Below, piece by piece: positions 38,313 through 48,370 of a stretch of 54,153 bases of DNA (position 1 is the stretch's first letter; every line of letters begins with the position of its first letter). The stretch spans positions 1 to 54,153 of the forward strand of contig JANMDR010000230.1 of the NCBI GenBank assembly GCA_031376425.1, given 5' to 3'. The notes beneath the pieces were generated by a model that saw nothing but the letters and a program-made list of their open reading frames with translations, was not told the DNA's origin and made no database searches. Origin of the DNA: JANMDR01 sp031376425. GTDB taxonomy: Bacteria; Pseudomonadota; Gammaproteobacteria; Burkholderiales; Usitatibacteraceae. A program made the position numbers and the translations under genes.

Positions 38313-39227
38313 TTATGGTTTTAGGGGGGGCACGGCTATAAACGCCTTTACCTGTGCAAACACCCATTGCGGATCATCCCACATTAAAAAATGATAACCC
38401 GTTTCACTCATTTCAATCTGTACACCTTTTAAATTTGCGTATTGATCGGTAAAGGTCTTGCGCACGGTTTCTTTGGTGGAGCCGTATTGTGCATAAGCCG
38501 CCCACGCCCCGAGTACCAATGTAGGGCAGGTAATTTTCTTTAAATCATCCCGCAAATCAATGGTAAATAATTCATACATTGCCTGTGTAGTGGTATTACG
38601 GTCACTCGCCAAGCCCCATTGCGTGAGGGTTTCCAGCCGCTTCGCATCACGGGTCATGCCGCGTAAATTGGCTTTGAGCTGGGTATTGTAAGATTCAATT
38701 GGGGTTGCCAGCATACCGGCTTTCATGCCCTCAGCCATCGGCTTGCTAGTAGCAGCAGTCGCAGTGGGTGCTGTAGCCGCCGGAAAAAACGGCAGGGAAT
38801 CAACGATGATAATGCGCTCTAATTTGGTGGGTGCTTTGCTAGCCATTTGCAGCGCGAGTTCGCCACCCAAGCTATGGCCTATCATCATCGGTTTTTGCAA
38901 TTTTTTAGCATCGATATAGTCAAGCAAGCTATCGCGTATCGTCGCTAAAAATTTATCTTTAGCACGATCACCGGCAATGGCAGTTAAACCAGCAAAGCCC
39001 GGCAACTGCATAATATGGCACTGCATACCCACCGTTTGCAGCTCCGCACAGGTTTCATCCCACACAGCGGCAGCACTATTCAAACCCGGCACCATAATAA
39101 TAGGACGGCCTTCACCACGGATGGTCACGCGTATTTCCTGATACAACTCCGACCGCTCTGCGGCGAAGGAATGGTTAGCAAGCAAAATAACATAAGCTAA
39201 AAAGGCAGCGCGAAAAAGAAATTTCAT
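38313..39227 (-). CDS. Secreted alpha/beta hydrolase
   Basis: 304 aa with a signal peptide (MKFLFRAAFLAYVILLANHSFAA) and a GGAG ribosome site. Oxyanion region IIMVPGLNSAAAVWD, nucleophile elbow GHSLGGELAL (Ser at about 119), acid region CPTLVLGAWAAYAQYG, and the catalytic His probably in TGYHFLMWDDP. Substrate unknown. It lies just downstream of nothing on its strand and is upstream of the LytS gene by 27 bp, so it may be transcribed with the two-component genes. Confidence 0.85.
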   Translation of the reverse strand: MKFLFRAAFLAYVILLANHSFAAERSELYQEIRVTIRGEGRPIIMVPGLNSAAAVWDETCAELQTVGMQCHIMQLPGFAGLTAIAGDRAKDKFLATIRDSLLDYIDAKKLQKPMMIGHSLGGELALQMASKAPTKLERIIIVDSLPFFPAATAPTATAATSKPMAEGMKAGMLATPIESYNTQLKANLRGMTRDAKRLETLTQWGLASDRNTTTQAMYELFTIDLRDDLKKITCPTLVLGAWAAYAQYGSTKETVRKTFTDQYANLKGVQIEMSETGYHFLMWDDPQWVFAQVKAFIAVPPLKP

Positions 39228-39399
39228 TGCAATACTCCATAATGTTGTTGGGACGCATGCAGTATCAAGCCAAAAACAACCCTACGGCAAACAATCGGGG
39301 CAACGGTTCCAGACCGTGGCGGATGGTTTTTTAAAAGGCTGAACGGTACGAGATTTTGCGTGGTGTAACAGTATGACGACGTAACGTCGGGCATTACTG

Positions 39400-39600
39400 G
39401 CGGTGCACGACATACCACGGCCGGGTTGCACTGGGTGGCACGGCATGCCACGGTTGGTTTGTACGGGACGGGCACGGCATGCCAAGCACACAGGGGCGAG
39501 AGATTTTCGCCCCTACGAGAGGCATCGCGGTTACATCCCACAACGCGGGATGGTAAACACCGCGATTATTGCGCACAACCGAGCGAATAATATTCGCCTA
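39400..39600. repeat. Cluster of REP-like palindromes
   Basis: The 39228-39615 gap contains partial copies of both families: GGCACGGCATGCCACGG (39440 region), GGGCACGGCATGCC (39470-39483), GGGGCGAGAGATTTTCGCCCC (39493-39513) and GCGAATAATATTCGC (39584-39598). No gene seen. Confidence 0.7.
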
Positions 39601-39615
39601 CAAATTGACTGTATG

Positions 39616-39810
39616 TTACTCCCCCACCTTCGGCAGCGGAAAATAAGCATAAGGTTGCTTGGGCGCTTCTGATTGGGCGTGTTCGGCTGTGGTTTGGCTA
39701 TCTTGCACTTTATCCCACCACGTGGCGCGGTTTTGCTTTTGCTCTACGGCTAGGGCAGGGTCGGATTGCATTAATTCGCGCATGAATTTGGTGATGTCAG
39801 ATTCGTACAT
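39616..39810 (-). CDS. DUF3460 family small protein
   Basis: 64 aa, beginning MYESDITKFMRELMQSDPALAVEQKQNRATWWDK and ending QPYAYFPLP, the conserved ends of DUF3460, a family known mainly from betaproteobacteria. A GGAG Shine-Dalgarno precedes the ATG by 8 bases. Function unknown. It is a useful taxonomic hint for the window. Confidence 0.85.
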   Translation of the reverse strand: MYESDITKFMRELMQSDPALAVEQKQNRATWWDKVQDSQTTAEHAQSEAPKQPYAYFPLPKVGE

Positions 39811-39944
39811 TTTTTTGCTCCATAATGGGTATTACACATGCTGTAAGCCCTTAGTTTATCATGGTGTACCCTGCCATACTGAAGCAGCCCGCGTTGGCGG
39901 CTCGCGGTTCAGGCATTAATGCTTTATAAATGGAATAATACGGC

Positions 39945-41402
39945 ATGAAACTTGGCTATCCACGCTCATTCCTAAGCTTGCTCCTGTTGGGGTTTACCAT
40001 CGTCATTGCGCCGCTGATTGCGGGCTTGATTGTGAACGTGTACGCTATTGAGCAGTTATCGCAGCAAAGCCAGAAGGCAGTTTACGATTCTAATCAAACT
40101 ACGCGTTTGTCGCGGGAATTAGCGCGGTCGCTTATCACGATGGAGCGCGCGGCGCGCTTTTATGCGGTTTCGCCGGATCGGGATTTTTTACAAACTTATC
40201 GTGATGGGCGGGTGCAGTTTCAGGCGCTGTTGACGCAGCTTAACGCGATTAAGCTTGATGCGACGCAGCGGGCGCAAATTAAAGAAATTGTTGTTAAAGA
40301 TCGCGCTATTGCGGCGATGATAGATGGGGGGGGTGGCAATGAAACTGCGAAGGCGCTAGAGCCAGCGTTTAGTGATTTGGATGCCGGTATCCGCCGCTTA
40401 AGTGTATTGGCTACCCAAGCCATTGACCGCGAAGTGGAAGAGCTGCGCGGGTTTGCGGCGCGGTCGCGCAATCAAGCGCTGTGGCAGATGATTGCGGTGG
40501 TGCCGATTGTGTTATTGATTATCGGCGGCTTTACGTTTTTACTTTCGCGCCCAATTCGCGAGCTTGATCTAGCTATCCATCGTTTGGGAGAGGGTAATTT
40601 AGCTGATCCGGTGGCGGTGCGCGGGCCGCGTGATATTCGTATGCTGGGTGAGCAGCTAGATTGGTTGCGGCAGCGCCTTATTACCTTGGAGAGCCAGAAA
40701 ACACGATTCTTTCAGCATGTTTCACACGAACTTAAAACGCCGCTTACTGCGCTACGCGAGGGTTCGGATTTATTGCGGGATGAGGTGGTGGGTAAGCTCA
40801 ATGGTGAGCAGCGCGAGATTGTTGCTATCCTGCGCCAAAACAGCGTGACCTTAGAAAAACTGATTCAAGATTTACTTGCCTATAGCGCCCGTACCGATGC
40901 CGATGGCGAGAAAAATCTAGCGCGAAAAATTGCCCTGGATATTAAGCCGATTCGCCTCATGGAGCTGATTGAGGAAGTAATTGAAACCCAAAAAATTGCG
41001 ATTGTTGCCAAGGCCATTACCATTCAAAAAGAATGCGACCGCACTTTAGTACAGGGTGATGGCGAAAAATTGCGCGTGATTATTGATAATTTAATTTCGA
41101 ACGCGATAAAATATTCGCCCGCGCAATCCATTGTGCGCATTCGCTTAAGCCGCCCGAATCAAAACGCGGTAATTGAGGTGATAGATCAAGGCCCCGGCAT
41201 TACTGATGAAGATCGGGATCGTATTTTTGATCCGTTTTTTCGGGGCCGTGCCGCCACCACCACGGGGGCAAAGGGCACGGGTTTGGGTTTAGCGATTGTG
41301 AAGGATTATGTGGATATGCATCACGGTTCCATCCGCACTGTCGCTGCCAAAGGTGCGCATTTTCGCGTAGTTATCCCCGCAAAACACGATGCCACTTTAT
41401 GA
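39945..41402 (+). CDS. glrK: GlrK/QseE-like sensor histidine kinase
   Basis: 485 aa. TM1 about 10-32, a helical periplasmic region to about 180, TM2 about 184-203, a HAMP domain (LSRPIRELDLAIHRLGEGNLADPV), HisKA with phospho-acceptor His near 262 (FFQHVSHELKTPLTALREG), and HATPase with DNLISNAIKYSP, DQGPGI and GTGLGLAIVKDYV. First gene of a three-gene set with a lipoprotein and a sigma-54 activator, the GlrK-QseG-GlrR arrangement. Confidence 0.88.
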   Translation: MKLGYPRSFLSLLLLGFTIVIAPLIAGLIVNVYAIEQLSQQSQKAVYDSNQTTRLSRELARSLITMERAARFYAVSPDRDFLQTYRDGRVQFQALLTQLNAIKLDATQRAQIKEIVVKDRAIAAMIDGGGGNETAKALEPAFSDLDAGIRRLSVLATQAIDREVEELRGFAARSRNQALWQMIAVVPIVLLIIGGFTFLLSRPIRELDLAIHRLGEGNLADPVAVRGPRDIRMLGEQLDWLRQRLITLESQKTRFFQHVSHELKTPLTALREGSDLLRDEVVGKLNGEQREIVAILRQNSVTLEKLIQDLLAYSARTDADGEKNLARKIALDIKPIRLMELIEEVIETQKIAIVAKAITIQKECDRTLVQGDGEKLRVIIDNLISNAIKYSPAQSIVRIRLSRPNQNAVIEVIDQGPGITDEDRDRIFDPFFRGRAATTTGAKGTGLGLAIVKDYVDMHHGSIRTVAAKGAHFRVVIPAKHDATL

Positions 41403-41573
41403 AAATAGCAGCTTTTACAAAATGCCACGATTTTTAGCCACGCTTCGGAACTAAACACGGTACACAGTAGCCTATACTGATGGTTATGCTTAAATAATTA
41501 TGATTGTGCTGGCGCCAACCACCCTAAAATAAATAATAACCCTCAAAAAACCTGAACAATTGAAAAAAATATC

Positions 41574-42251
41574 TTGAAGCCGAATACCCCCCCCAATAGC
41601 TTAAATTACAAACCCTTGATCGCCATGACCATTGGCCTGAGCCTGTGCGCCTGCACCGTGCTTGACCCACCGCGTATTGAACGCCCTGTGCCGCTTGAGC
41701 CACGTATTATTGAACGCATGGCAGCGCCTAGTGATGGCGATACTTTGATGGCTTATGTGTTGCAGGTGCGTAAGCTGGGCACGGAAGAATTTATGGTTGA
41801 GCAAAACCGGGTGCGCACTGAATTTAGCAATAATAATTCTGAATACAGCCGCGTAAAATTAGCGGTGATGCTGGCATTAACGCCGGTTACCGCCAACAGC
41901 ATTACTGCAGCCACGGGCACCACTGCCGCAACCGCCACCGGCAACGAAGATGCCGAACTCATCGCCCTGCTCGATCCCCTCGTATTCAGTGTTACCGCCA
42001 GCGGCAGCGCGGCAAAGCCCGAATTACGGGCGTTGGCGCATATTATTCAAGGCATGGCGTACGAACGCAAACGCCTGCGGGAGCTTGCGAAAGTGGCGCA
42101 AACCAAAGTCACCGTCATTAAACGCGATGAATCCAGTGTGCTAGAAAGCCGTCAATTAAAGGTGCGCATTGAAGATTTAGAACGCCAGTTAGCCGCATTG
42201 AAGTCGATTGAAAAAAGCGTAGGCCAGCGCGGCGATAGCCCTGTTAAATAA
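41574..42251 (+). CDS. QseG/YfhG-like lipoprotein
   Basis: 225 aa from a TTG start, with a lipoprotein signal ending at LSLCAC (Cys about 25-27). The mature protein is helical with a C-terminal coiled coil (ESRQLKVRIEDLERQLAALKSIEKSV). The sequence itself is weakly conserved; the assignment rests on its place between a GlrK-like kinase and a GlrR-like activator, where QseG modulates the kinase in enterobacteria. A run of eight C bases at 41587-41594 lies within the first ten codons. Confidence 0.6.
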   Translation: MKPNTPPNSLNYKPLIAMTIGLSLCACTVLDPPRIERPVPLEPRIIERMAAPSDGDTLMAYVLQVRKLGTEEFMVEQNRVRTEFSNNNSEYSRVKLAVMLALTPVTANSITAATGTTAATATGNEDAELIALLDPLVFSVTASGSAAKPELRALAHIIQGMAYERKRLRELAKVAQTKVTVIKRDESSVLESRQLKVRIEDLERQLAALKSIEKSVGQRGDSPVK

Positions 42252-42257
42252 CCGACT

Positions 42258-43640
42258 GTGACGATCATCAACACTACCCATTCCAACCACCCCAACATCC
42301 ATCGCGCTAATTTATTACTCGTTGATGATGATCCTGATCTGCTGCGGCTCTTAGCCATTCGCCTTACCGCCAGCGGCTTCAATACTAAAACCGCAGAAAG
42401 CGGTGAAGCCGCGCTGCGCCATATTGCCGTGATGCGCCCCGATGTAGTCATCAGCGATTTACGCATGACGGGCATTGACGGCATGGCGTTATTTCATGAA
42501 ATTGAAAATCGTCACCGTGGCATACCCCTCATTATTCTTACCGCCCACGGCACCATTCCCGAAGCCGTGGCCGCAACCCGTCAAGGCGTGTTTGGCTACC
42601 TCACCAAACCCTATGATGCCAACCTACTCATCGAGCAAATTGAACGCGCCATCAAGCTCAACGGTGCTAACCGTGCCGAAGCCACACAGCCTGATTCATG
42701 GCGGGCAAAAATTGTCTCACGCAGCACCGCAATGGAAGAACTGCTAAACCGCGCCCACCGCATCGCCCTGAGTGACGCCAGCGTGCTAATCCAAGGCGAA
42801 AGCGGCACCGGCAAGGAACTATTAGCAGCAGCTATACATGCAGCCAGCAAGCGCGCCAAACGCCCCTTTGTGGCCATTAACTGCGGCGCAGTACCAGAAA
42901 ATTTATTAGAATCCGAATTATTTGGTCACAAAAAAGGCGCATTCACCGGTGCCGTAAGCGACAACGAAGGCTTATTCGTATCCGCCGATAGCGGCAGCTT
43001 ATTTTTAGATGAAATTGGCGACATGCCCGTGGCGCTACAAGTCAAGCTGCTACGGGTACTGCAAGAACGCGAAATCAGACCCGTTGGTGCCACCAAATCA
43101 GTAGCGGTAGATGTGCGCATAATTTCCGCCAGCCACCGTGATTTAACCCAAGCCATCGTTGAACAAAAGTTTAGAGAAGACCTCTACTACCGCCTCAACG
43201 TCGTCACCCTAAAGCTCCCCCCCCTGCGCGAACGCCGCGAAGATATCCCCCTGCTAGTAGCCCACCTGCTAAAAGACCTAAGCCCCCGCTACGATAATCA
43301 GGTAAAAGCCTTCTCCAGCGAAGCTATTGAGATGATGTTAGCCGCACCCTGGCCCGGCAATATTCGGCAATTGCAAAACGTGGTTGAACAATCCATAGCG
43401 CTATCCACCACCGAAATTGTCGCCCCCAAAGTGGTTGAACAAGCCATGCAACTAGACGCCCAGCAAATCGATTCCTTCGAAGAAGCAAGGCGACGCTTTG
43501 AATACGACTACCTAACCGCCCTACTAAAACTAACCGACGGCAACGTAACCAGCGCCGCCCGCCTAGCCAAACGCAACCGCACCGATTTTTATAAGCTGCT
43601 ACAACGCCACGATCTGGACGCAGCGGCGTTTAAGGCGTGA
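42258..43640 (+). CDS. glrR: GlrR/QseF-like sigma-54-dependent response regulator
   Basis: 460 aa, GTG start 6 bp after the lipoprotein gene. Receiver domain 15-130 (LLVDDDPDLLRLL, phospho-acceptor Asp near 67 in VVISDLRM). AAA+ sigma-54 domain about 155-385: Walker A GESGTGKE near 181-188, the sigma-54 contact loop GAFTGA near 228-233, Walker B LFLDEIGDMP. A C-terminal Fis-type helix-turn-helix (LTDGNVTSAARLAKRNRTDFYKLLQRH). It activates RpoN promoters. Confidence 0.92.
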   Translation: MTIINTTHSNHPNIHRANLLLVDDDPDLLRLLAIRLTASGFNTKTAESGEAALRHIAVMRPDVVISDLRMTGIDGMALFHEIENRHRGIPLIILTAHGTIPEAVAATRQGVFGYLTKPYDANLLIEQIERAIKLNGANRAEATQPDSWRAKIVSRSTAMEELLNRAHRIALSDASVLIQGESGTGKELLAAAIHAASKRAKRPFVAINCGAVPENLLESELFGHKKGAFTGAVSDNEGLFVSADSGSLFLDEIGDMPVALQVKLLRVLQEREIRPVGATKSVAVDVRIISASHRDLTQAIVEQKFREDLYYRLNVVTLKLPPLRERREDIPLLVAHLLKDLSPRYDNQVKAFSSEAIEMMLAAPWPGNIRQLQNVVEQSIALSTTEIVAPKVVEQAMQLDAQQIDSFEEARRRFEYDYLTALLKLTDGNVTSAARLAKRNRTDFYKLLQRHDLDAAAFKA

Positions 43641-43674
43641 TGGGTTTGGGGGGGGTAATTGATGAAAGCACAAA

Positions 43675-44664
43675 ATGGAATCATTTTCGCCTTCAGATTT
43701 AAAATCAATATTGCATTCAAAGCGCGCCAATATTTACTATTTGGAACACTGCCGCGTATTGGTCAATGGTGGGCGCGTTGAATACGTAACAGACGAAGGC
43801 AGCCGCAGCCTTTATTGGAATATTCCTATCGCCAACACAACATCCGTTTTGCTTGGCACCGGCACATCCATTACTCAAGCGGCAATGCGCGAGTTTGCCA
43901 AGGCAGGAGTGATGGTAGGCTTCTGTGGCGGTGGTGGCACGCCGCTTTATACGGCCAATGAAATGGCTGTTGAAATTGCTTGGCAGTTACCACAAAGCGA
44001 ATATCGGCCTTGCGAATATCTGCAAAGCTGGGTTAGCTTTTGGTTTGATGACGCCTTGCGCCTGCAAGCGGCAAAAGCCCTCCAGCAAGCACGATTAGGG
44101 CAGATTGCAAAACATTGGATTCATGGCAAGCAGTTGCGCGATGCCGGATTTACCGTATCTATTGCCGCCCTTGAAGATGCTATTTCCACCGCACTATCAG
44201 GGATTGAGCGGGCGACCAATACGCAAGAACTGCTTGCTGAAGAAGCACGATTGAGCAAGTGTTTGTACAAACTAGCCGTTGGCGCAGCCGCTTACGGCGA
44301 GTTTACCCGCGCCAAATCTGGCAGCGGCATTGACCCCGCCAATCGGTTTCTTGATCACGGCAATTACCTTGCCTACGGTTTAGCCGCCAGCGCTACTTGG
44401 GTGTTGGGGCTACCGCATGGGCTTGCGGTATTGCATGGCAAAACCAGACGGGGGGGCTTGGTTTTTGATGTGGCCGATTTAGTGAAAGATGCCATGATAC
44501 TGCCGCTGGCTTTCGTATGCAGTGCGCGTGGCGATGGTGAGCAAGCATTTCGCACAGCCTGTGTTGAAACACTCACGCGCAATGAAGCGCTCGATTTTAT
44601 GATTGAAACCTTAAAGCACATTGCCACGCAATATAAGCAATCCCCCGTTAAGGCGTCTACTTGA
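43675..44664 (+). CDS. cas1: Type I-F Cas1 integrase
   Basis: 329 aa. Opens with the I-F-specific FSPSDLKSILHSKRANIYYLEHCRVLV, includes the glycine-rich AGVMVGFCGGGGTPL, the catalytic Glu in EARLSKCLYKLA, and the region FLDHGNYLAYGLAASATWVLGLPHGLAVLHGKTRRGGLVFDVADLVKD carrying the conserved His and Asp ligands. It forms the spacer-integration complex with the Cas2 domain of the next gene. The stop TGA overlaps the TTG start of cas3, so the two are translationally coupled. Confidence 0.97.
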   Translation: MESFSPSDLKSILHSKRANIYYLEHCRVLVNGGRVEYVTDEGSRSLYWNIPIANTTSVLLGTGTSITQAAMREFAKAGVMVGFCGGGGTPLYTANEMAVEIAWQLPQSEYRPCEYLQSWVSFWFDDALRLQAAKALQQARLGQIAKHWIHGKQLRDAGFTVSIAALEDAISTALSGIERATNTQELLAEEARLSKCLYKLAVGAAAYGEFTRAKSGSGIDPANRFLDHGNYLAYGLAASATWVLGLPHGLAVLHGKTRRGGLVFDVADLVKDAMILPLAFVCSARGDGEQAFRTACVETLTRNEALDFMIETLKHIATQYKQSPVKAST

Positions 44665-47600
44665 ATATTTACATCGTATCGCAGTGCGAAAAGCGCGCGC
44701 TCACGCAAACGCGGCGCATATTAGATCAATTTGCCGAACGCCGTGGCGAGCGCACTTGGCAAACGGCCATCACTCTTGCTGGACTGGATACGTTGCGCAA
44801 ATTGCTTAAAAAATCGGCGCGGCGCAATACCGCCGTGGCCTGCCATTGGGTGCGTGCGCGTGACCACACAGAGTTGTTGTGGATCGTGGGCGACCGCACC
44901 CAGTTTAACGAAACCGGCGCAGTGCCCACCAATATTACCAAGCGCGACGTGTTGCGCAGCGGCGATGAAAATAGCTGGCATACCCTAGCCTTGATTACGC
45001 TGGCCGCCGAAATGGCCGCCTTGTGGCATGACTTTGGCAAAGCCAATCTATTTTTTCAGAATAAACTAAAAAGCCTAGCTTACCTCGCCGACCCGTATCG
45101 GCATGAATGGGTTAGTTTGCGCTTGTTCCAAGCTTTTGTGGGCGCATCCAGCACCACGGAAAGCGATCAGGAATGGTTGCAACGTTTAGCACAACTTGAT
45201 AGCAACGATAAGGCTTGGCAAAGCCGCTTAATCTGCGATGGCTTGGTAAGCACTGCCGACAAGCCCTTCGCAAATTTGCCGCCGTTTGCGCGCCATGTGG
45301 GCTGGTTAATTCTTTCTCACCATCGTCTGCCCGTAAAGGATTTAGACAAAATTACGGACACCGCAATTGACCAAATGTGGACGGAGCTAGATGCCAGTTG
45401 GGCGCATCCAAATAAGGCCACTGACGCAGAAAAAAGACAGTGTTGGCAGTTTCCAAAAGACCTACCAACAAAAAGTACCACATGGTGTGCGCACGCCAAA
45501 CGCTTGGCACAAGAAGTGCTTAAATCCGGCGCTACCATTAGCGCGGCTACCATTGCTAACCCCTTTATTGCGCACCTCGCGCGGTTGGCATTGATTAGCG
45601 CCGATCACCAGTTTTCAAACGAAGAAGGCAACACCAACCTACGAGATAAAACCTACGCCGTTTTTGCCAACACCCGTGCCATCGATGGCGAGCGAAAGCA
45701 GCAACTTGATGAGCATTTAATTGGCGTAGCGCAATATGCCAAAAAAAATACCAGTGCACTCGCCGATATTAGCAATGCGTTTCCGCGCATTGCCAGAGGC
45801 CGCGCATTTAGTAAGCGCAGTAGTGCCCCCTTATTTGCATGGCAGAACAAGGCTTTTGATCTCGCCGTTGGCATTCAAGCGCGTGCGCAGCAACAAGGTT
45901 TTTTTGGCGTCAATATGGCATCAACGGGGCGCGGCAAAACCCTTGCCAACGCCCGCATTATGTATGGTTTGGCCGATACTAAAAAAGGCGCACGCTTTAG
46001 TGTGGCGCTAGGCTTACGCACCCTCACCCTACAAACAGGCGATGCCTATCGTGAACGCTTAAAGCTGGCAGATGACGATATGGCAGTGATGATAGGCTCC
46101 GCCGCTGTGCGTGTTTTGCATAAAAAAGCGCAAGACGAGAAAATAGCCGAAGCCGCACGTGAGAAAATTTCCGCAGAAAACCCAGCGGTTCACGGCAGCG
46201 AATCCGCAGAGTTTTTATTAGCAGATGGCATTGACGTACGCTATGACGGTGCTATGGGCGATGGTCCCTTAGCACACTTTTTAAAAAGCGATAAGCATCA
46301 GCGCATGTTAAAGCTACTTAGTGCGCCTGTATTAGTATGTACCATTGACCACTTAATGCCCGCCTGCGAAACCACCCGTGGCGGCCATCACATCGGCCCT
46401 ATACTGCGCTTGCTCACTGCTGATTTAGTTCTTGATGAGCCTGATGACTTTGATTTAAATGATTTACCCGCACTCACGCGCTTGGTCTATTTTGCAGGCT
46501 TATTTGGCAGCCGCGTATTACTATCATCAGCCACCTTGCCACCCGCTTTAGTACAAGGCTTGTTTGCCGCCTATTTAGCAGGCCGCACGATTTTTCAGCG
46601 AAACGTAAATAAAATGCAACGCAATAGCAATGTGTGTTGCGCGTGGTTTGATGAAGAAAACGTAAGCCAAAGTGATTGCGCAAGCGAAGCTATTTTTAGA
46701 GTAGCGCATGAAGGTTTTGTTAATAAGCGCTTAGCCCATTTGCTAAAGCCAAACAGCGAACAACGCCGCAAAGTGCGCATTCAGGAACTAAAGATCAATG
46801 CCACCTTACAAAAGCGCGAATTACCACGCGCATTGGCTAAAGAACTTCCCGCTATTTTTCAGCAACTCCATGCAGATCACCATACGGTAGATGCGCCCAC
46901 CCAAAAACTGATTAGTTTTGGGCTAATTCGTATGGCCAATATTGGGCCATTGATAGGTATGGCGCAAACACTGCTGGCACTCGATGCCCCCGAGAATACC
47001 CAAATTCACTATTGTGTATACCATTCGCGGTTTCCCCTCATTGTGCGCTCAGCCATTGAACAGCGCCTAGACCAACTACTGCAACGCCACGACCACAACC
47101 ACGATGGCGCAAAGATATTTAATGACGCAACCCTGCGTGAAATTTTAGATAACAGTACTGAAACCAATCATATTTTTATCGTCATCGGCTCACCCGTAAC
47201 CGAAGTGGGGCGCGATCATGACTATGATTGGGCTATCGTTGAACCAAGCTCCATGCGCTCTTTTATACAGCTGGGGGGGCGGGTACGGCGGCACCGTGCA
47301 GGCACGGTAACGCAGCCCAATATCGTGCTGCTCAATCAAAACCTGCGGGCGCTAGGGATAAACGAAGGTGACGAAGGCGAGAGCGCCTGCGCTTTTAAGT
47401 GGCCGGGGTTTGAATCAAAGTATTACATGCTAAAAACCCATAAATTAGCTAGTTTGCTAAAGCCCGAAGACTATACCCCGCTTACCGCCGCACCTAGAAT
47501 AGTGGAACGTTTCGAAAATCCACAAACCTCTTTGATTGACCTTGAACACACCAGATTGCGCGCACTATTAACAGACGAGCAAGACGGGCAATATTTTGTG

Positions 47601-47990
47601 CGACGCTTTTACGCGGGGGGGGAAGGTGGAATAGGCTCGCAACTGACGGGTTTTGAGCAGACCATCAAGCGGTTTCGAAATTCAGCACCTGAAATTGAAT
47701 ACTACGCGATGCCAGAAGATGCAAAATTAGCGTATTACCGTGTGGAGCCAAAAGCACAAGATACTAATGCCAACAGCCAATTTAAAGACATTAAACTAAC
47801 ATTAGGTGCCGGCATATGCACGTGGGCGATACAAGATTGCGGCGCGCTATTAGCAAACCTTGTAGTACCTGACAATACCGACCCGCAAGATACCGCCCGC
47901 AAATATGCGCTATTTACGATTATCAAAGGTAATGAAGATGCGCAAACGCAATGGCACCCGATATTGGGCTATTCGGTGAAAATATTTTGA
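44661..47990 (+). CDS. cas3: Type I-F Cas2-3 fusion (integrase subunit, nuclease-helicase)
   Basis: 1109 aa, TTG start overlapping the cas1 stop. Cas2 domain about 1-95 (NIYIVSQCEKRALTQTRRILDQFAERRGERTWQ). HD nuclease about 110-360, with WHDFGKANLFFQ (HD at 123-124) and HHRLP. SF2 helicase: Walker A STGRGKT near 418-424, DEPDD box near 591-595, SAT in LLSSATLPP near 622, motif VI QLGGRVRRHR near 870. It degrades target DNA after recruitment by the Csy complex and joins Cas1 for adaptation. All key motifs look intact. Confidence 0.97.
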   Translation: MNIYIVSQCEKRALTQTRRILDQFAERRGERTWQTAITLAGLDTLRKLLKKSARRNTAVACHWVRARDHTELLWIVGDRTQFNETGAVPTNITKRDVLRSGDENSWHTLALITLAAEMAALWHDFGKANLFFQNKLKSLAYLADPYRHEWVSLRLFQAFVGASSTTESDQEWLQRLAQLDSNDKAWQSRLICDGLVSTADKPFANLPPFARHVGWLILSHHRLPVKDLDKITDTAIDQMWTELDASWAHPNKATDAEKRQCWQFPKDLPTKSTTWCAHAKRLAQEVLKSGATISAATIANPFIAHLARLALISADHQFSNEEGNTNLRDKTYAVFANTRAIDGERKQQLDEHLIGVAQYAKKNTSALADISNAFPRIARGRAFSKRSSAPLFAWQNKAFDLAVGIQARAQQQGFFGVNMASTGRGKTLANARIMYGLADTKKGARFSVALGLRTLTLQTGDAYRERLKLADDDMAVMIGSAAVRVLHKKAQDEKIAEAAREKISAENPAVHGSESAEFLLADGIDVRYDGAMGDGPLAHFLKSDKHQRMLKLLSAPVLVCTIDHLMPACETTRGGHHIGPILRLLTADLVLDEPDDFDLNDLPALTRLVYFAGLFGSRVLLSSATLPPALVQGLFAAYLAGRTIFQRNVNKMQRNSNVCCAWFDEENVSQSDCASEAIFRVAHEGFVNKRLAHLLKPNSEQRRKVRIQELKINATLQKRELPRALAKELPAIFQQLHADHHTVDAPTQKLISFGLIRMANIGPLIGMAQTLLALDAPENTQIHYCVYHSRFPLIVRSAIEQRLDQLLQRHDHNHDGAKIFNDATLREILDNSTETNHIFIVIGSPVTEVGRDHDYDWAIVEPSSMRSFIQLGGRVRRHRAGTVTQPNIVLLNQNLRALGINEGDEGESACAFKWPGFESKYYMLKTHKLASLLKPEDYTPLTAAPRIVERFENPQTSLIDLEHTRLRALLTDEQDGQYFVRRFYAGGEGGIGSQLTGFEQTIKRFRNSAPEIEYYAMPEDAKLAYYRVEPKAQDTNANSQFKDIKLTLGAGICTWAIQDCGALLANLVVPDNTDPQDTARKYALFTIIKGNEDAQTQWHPILGYSVKIF

Positions 47991-48031
47991 GCGTTGCTTG
48001 ATGGGTACATTAGCGTTGTTAAGCCGCCTTA

Positions 48032-48370
48032 TTACGCCGCCTTGTGCGTACTCACGTATTCACATAGAGCATCATTCATGCGCGTTTGCCAACCTTCACC
48101 AGTGCTTTTAAAATAAGCGATAACTTCTGGACTATAGCGCACAGTAACTGCTACCTTAAGGGGCATCTTTTGTGCGCCACGTTTGCCAGGCATGCGAATT
48201 TCTGCCTTCTCCCAAAACCCAGTCACTGGTATGTCGATATTAGGCTCAGCGCTTACATCACCACTATCCACGCTATCCACGCTATCCGCTCCATCCGGCG
48301 CGGCTAAAATTGCAGCGGTAATTTGCGCTTGGCTAAATAGTGGTGTTTTCAAAATATTTTTTGGTTTCAT
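48032..48370 (-). CDS. BrnA-like antitoxin (DUF4415), orphan
   Basis: 112 aa from the ATG at 48370 (GCGGAT ribosome site); a second in-frame ATG is four codons upstream. The C-terminal region matches BrnA/DUF4415: KVAVTVRYSPEVIAYFKSTGEGWQTRMNDALCEYV, a ribbon-helix-helix DNA-binding antitoxin domain. The middle has an Asp-Ser-Val repeat from a short in-gene tandem repeat. No BrnT toxin frame is seen next to it. It is convergent with cas3 and lies downstream, on the same strand, of the minus-strand mini-CRISPR, so the two might share a transcript. A TATAAT box (48513-48518, minus strand) may also serve it alone. Confidence 0.75.
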   Translation of the reverse strand: MKPKNILKTPLFSQAQITAAILAAPDGADSVDSVDSGDVSAEPNIDIPVTGFWEKAEIRMPGKRGAQKMPLKVAVTVRYSPEVIAYFKSTGEGWQTRMNDALCEYVSTHKAA

